This document shows positions 5,758 to 6,857 of a stretch of 6,857 nucleotides of DNA, piece by piece. The notes under the pieces were generated by a model that did not search any database, had not been told where the DNA came from, and saw only the letters and a list, made by a program, of their open reading frames with translations. Origin of the DNA: an uncultured Clostridia bacterium (GTDB taxonomy: Bacteria; Bacillota; Clostridia; Oscillospirales; Ruminococcaceae); contig CANRHA010000093.1 in NCBI GenBank assembly GCA_947630315.1, positions 1-6,857 of the forward strand, in the 5' to 3' direction. Position 1 is the stretch's first letter; each line of letters starts with the position of its first letter. The position numbers and the translations under genes were made by a program.

Positions 5758-6857
5758 GTGCATACCGAATTTCTCATGGGCAACGAGGCCGTTGCGCTGG
5801 GCGCTATCGCCGCAGGGGTAAGGCTTGTTTCGGGATATCCCGGAACGCCTTCGACCGAGGTTTTGGAGACCGCGGCAAAATACAGCGGCGATAACCTCTA
5901 TGTCGAATGGTCGGTGAACGAAAAGGCCGCGCTTGAACTCGCCGCAGGGGCCGCTATGGCCGGCGCAAGGTGTATGGTGACGATGAAGCAGGTCGGGCTT
6001 AACGTCGCCTCAGACCCACTCATGAGCCTTGCTTACGTTGGCGTAAAGGGCGGAACCGTTATCATGGTCGCTGACGACCCCGGCCCTATTTCCTCCCAGA
6101 CCGAACAGGACACCCGCCACTTTGCCGCTTTTTCTAAGCTGCCCTGTTTTGATCCGTCCTCGGTCCAGGAAATGTACGATATGATACAGGACGCCTTTGA
6201 GATATCCGAAAAATATCACACCCCTGTGATCTTCCGCCCTACCACCCGCGTCTGCCACGGCTACGCCTCGATAACCGTAAAAGATCAGTCCGAATACCTC
6301 AGCTTTACTCCCGAGGGCTTTATTAAGGACCCCTCAAAGTGGGTGATCTTCCCGAAGCTTTCGTATCAGAGCCACCTCAACATCGAAAAGCGCAACGCTA
6401 TGCTCGGCGGCGTTTTTTCCGATTATCCCAAAAACATGATAATTCCCTCCGACATACCCGGCTGCCGCAAGGGCATAGCCACTCACGGCATCAGCTTTTC
6501 GTATGTAGCCGAGGAAAATATCGGCAAGCCCTCCCCTGCCGTTTTAAAGATCTCTATCCCGTTCCCCTTCCCGGAAAAGCTCGCCCTAAATTTCCTCTCA
6601 GACCTCGACGAGGTTTTATGTATAGAGGAGCTTGACCCGGTAATAGAGCGGGAGCTTACCTATATCTGCGGAAAATACCGCCTCAACGTTTCGATAAAAG
6701 GCAAGCTCACCGGGGATATATCCGCGGCGGGAGAAAACACCCGCGACAGCGTTTCGGCGGCAATAAATAAATTCATGGGCAGGGCTCAGGCCGAACCAAC
6801 TCCGCTGCCCGAGCCGCCCGAACTCCCGGTAAGGCCGCCGGTGCTCTGCGCAGTCAG
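5758..6857 (+). CDS. iorA: Indolepyruvate ferredoxin oxidoreductase alpha subunit (3' partial)
   Basis: IorA with IorB converts indolepyruvate and other aryl-pyruvates, made by transamination of Trp, Phe and Tyr, into aryl-acetyl-CoA, CO2 and reduced ferredoxin in the cytoplasm of anaerobes. About 366 of the usual roughly 600 residues are present. The first domain binds the pyrimidine end of thiamine diphosphate: FLMGNEAVALGAI (5-17), GYPGTPSTE (26-34), YVEWSVNEKAALE with the probable cofactor-activating Glu at 55, then KQVGLNVASDPLMS and ADDPGPISSQTEQDTR. A linker domain follows. The frame ends at RPPVLCA, where the family's second cofactor domain begins with an LCxGCPHR block; that domain and the C-terminal iron-sulphur clusters lie beyond the window. 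The final bases read LCAV, not the expected LCAG. GTG 5758 is chosen from the ribosome site; ATG 5752 would add two residues. iorB is expected downstream. Confidence 0.95.
   Translation, partial: MHTEFLMGNEAVALGAIAAGVRLVSGYPGTPSTEVLETAAKYSGDNLYVEWSVNEKAALELAAGAAMAGARCMVTMKQVGLNVASDPLMSLAYVGVKGGTVIMVADDPGPISSQTEQDTRHFAAFSKLPCFDPSSVQEMYDMIQDAFEISEKYHTPVIFRPTTRVCHGYASITVKDQSEYLSFTPEGFIKDPSKWVIFPKLSYQSHLNIEKRNAMLGGVFSDYPKNMIIPSDIPGCRKGIATHGISFSYVAEENIGKPSPAVLKISIPFPFPEKLALNFLSDLDEVLCIEELDPVIERELTYICGKYRLNVSIKGKLTGDISAAGENTRDSVSAAINKFMGRAQAEPTPLPEPPELPVRPPVLCAV

Noticed and set aside
6010..6258. An 82-codon minus-strand frame
   Set aside because: It is antisense to a highly conserved part of iorA and has no supporting signal.

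Overview
The window looks like chromosomal DNA from an anaerobic, Gram-positive (monoderm) bacterium of the class Clostridia, probably an Oscillospiraceae/Ruminococcaceae-type organism. The clues are the lipobox signal peptide on a sugar-type binding lipoprotein, near-perfect sigma-A promoters, strong GGAGG-type ribosome binding sites, balanced to moderately high GC, and a ferredoxin-dependent indolepyruvate oxidoreductase. The placement is inferred from protein style, not from a marker gene.

Layout. (1) At the left edge, on the + strand, is the tail of a hybrid histidine kinase: the end of a receiver domain in which the phosphoacceptor Asp is Asn. It overlaps by 11 bases the start of a family 1 solute-binding lipoprotein (253-1521). 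(2) A 13-bp perfect stem-loop (1523-1558) separates this pair from a convergent minus-strand operon and probably terminates both. (3) The minus-strand operon, read from right to left, has a consensus sigma-A promoter (5444-5472), a cytosolic PAS hybrid kinase with two receivers (3484-5409), then, 18 bases later, a 619-residue protein with a helical N-terminal part and a degenerate HD-GYP domain (1606-3465). (4) A divergent intergenic region (5410-5757) holds back-to-back promoters and a roughly 195-bp element bounded by inverted 7-bp repeats. (5) On the + strand at the right edge is the first two thirds of iorA, cut off by the window end.

How they may fit together. The left pair joins an exported binding protein to a phosphorelay kinase with no permease gene between them, which suggests ligand sensing rather than, or as well as, uptake. 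The minus-strand operon pairs a soluble sensor kinase with an HD-GYP-like protein, the usual architecture of second-messenger output, but the HD-GYP active site is altered. The three receiver domains carry three different residues at the phosphoacceptor position (Asn, Glu, Asp), so only one looks able to accept phosphate. The last receiver of the minus-strand kinase and the left-edge receiver are identical at about half of 75 ungapped positions, so the two kinases are related. iorA is a metabolic gene (aromatic amino acid fermentation via aryl-pyruvates) with its own promoter and no evident link to the signalling genes.

No tRNA, rRNA, CRISPR array, transposase or prophage gene was recognised. 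The only stretch over 300 bases without a gene is 5410-5757, described below.
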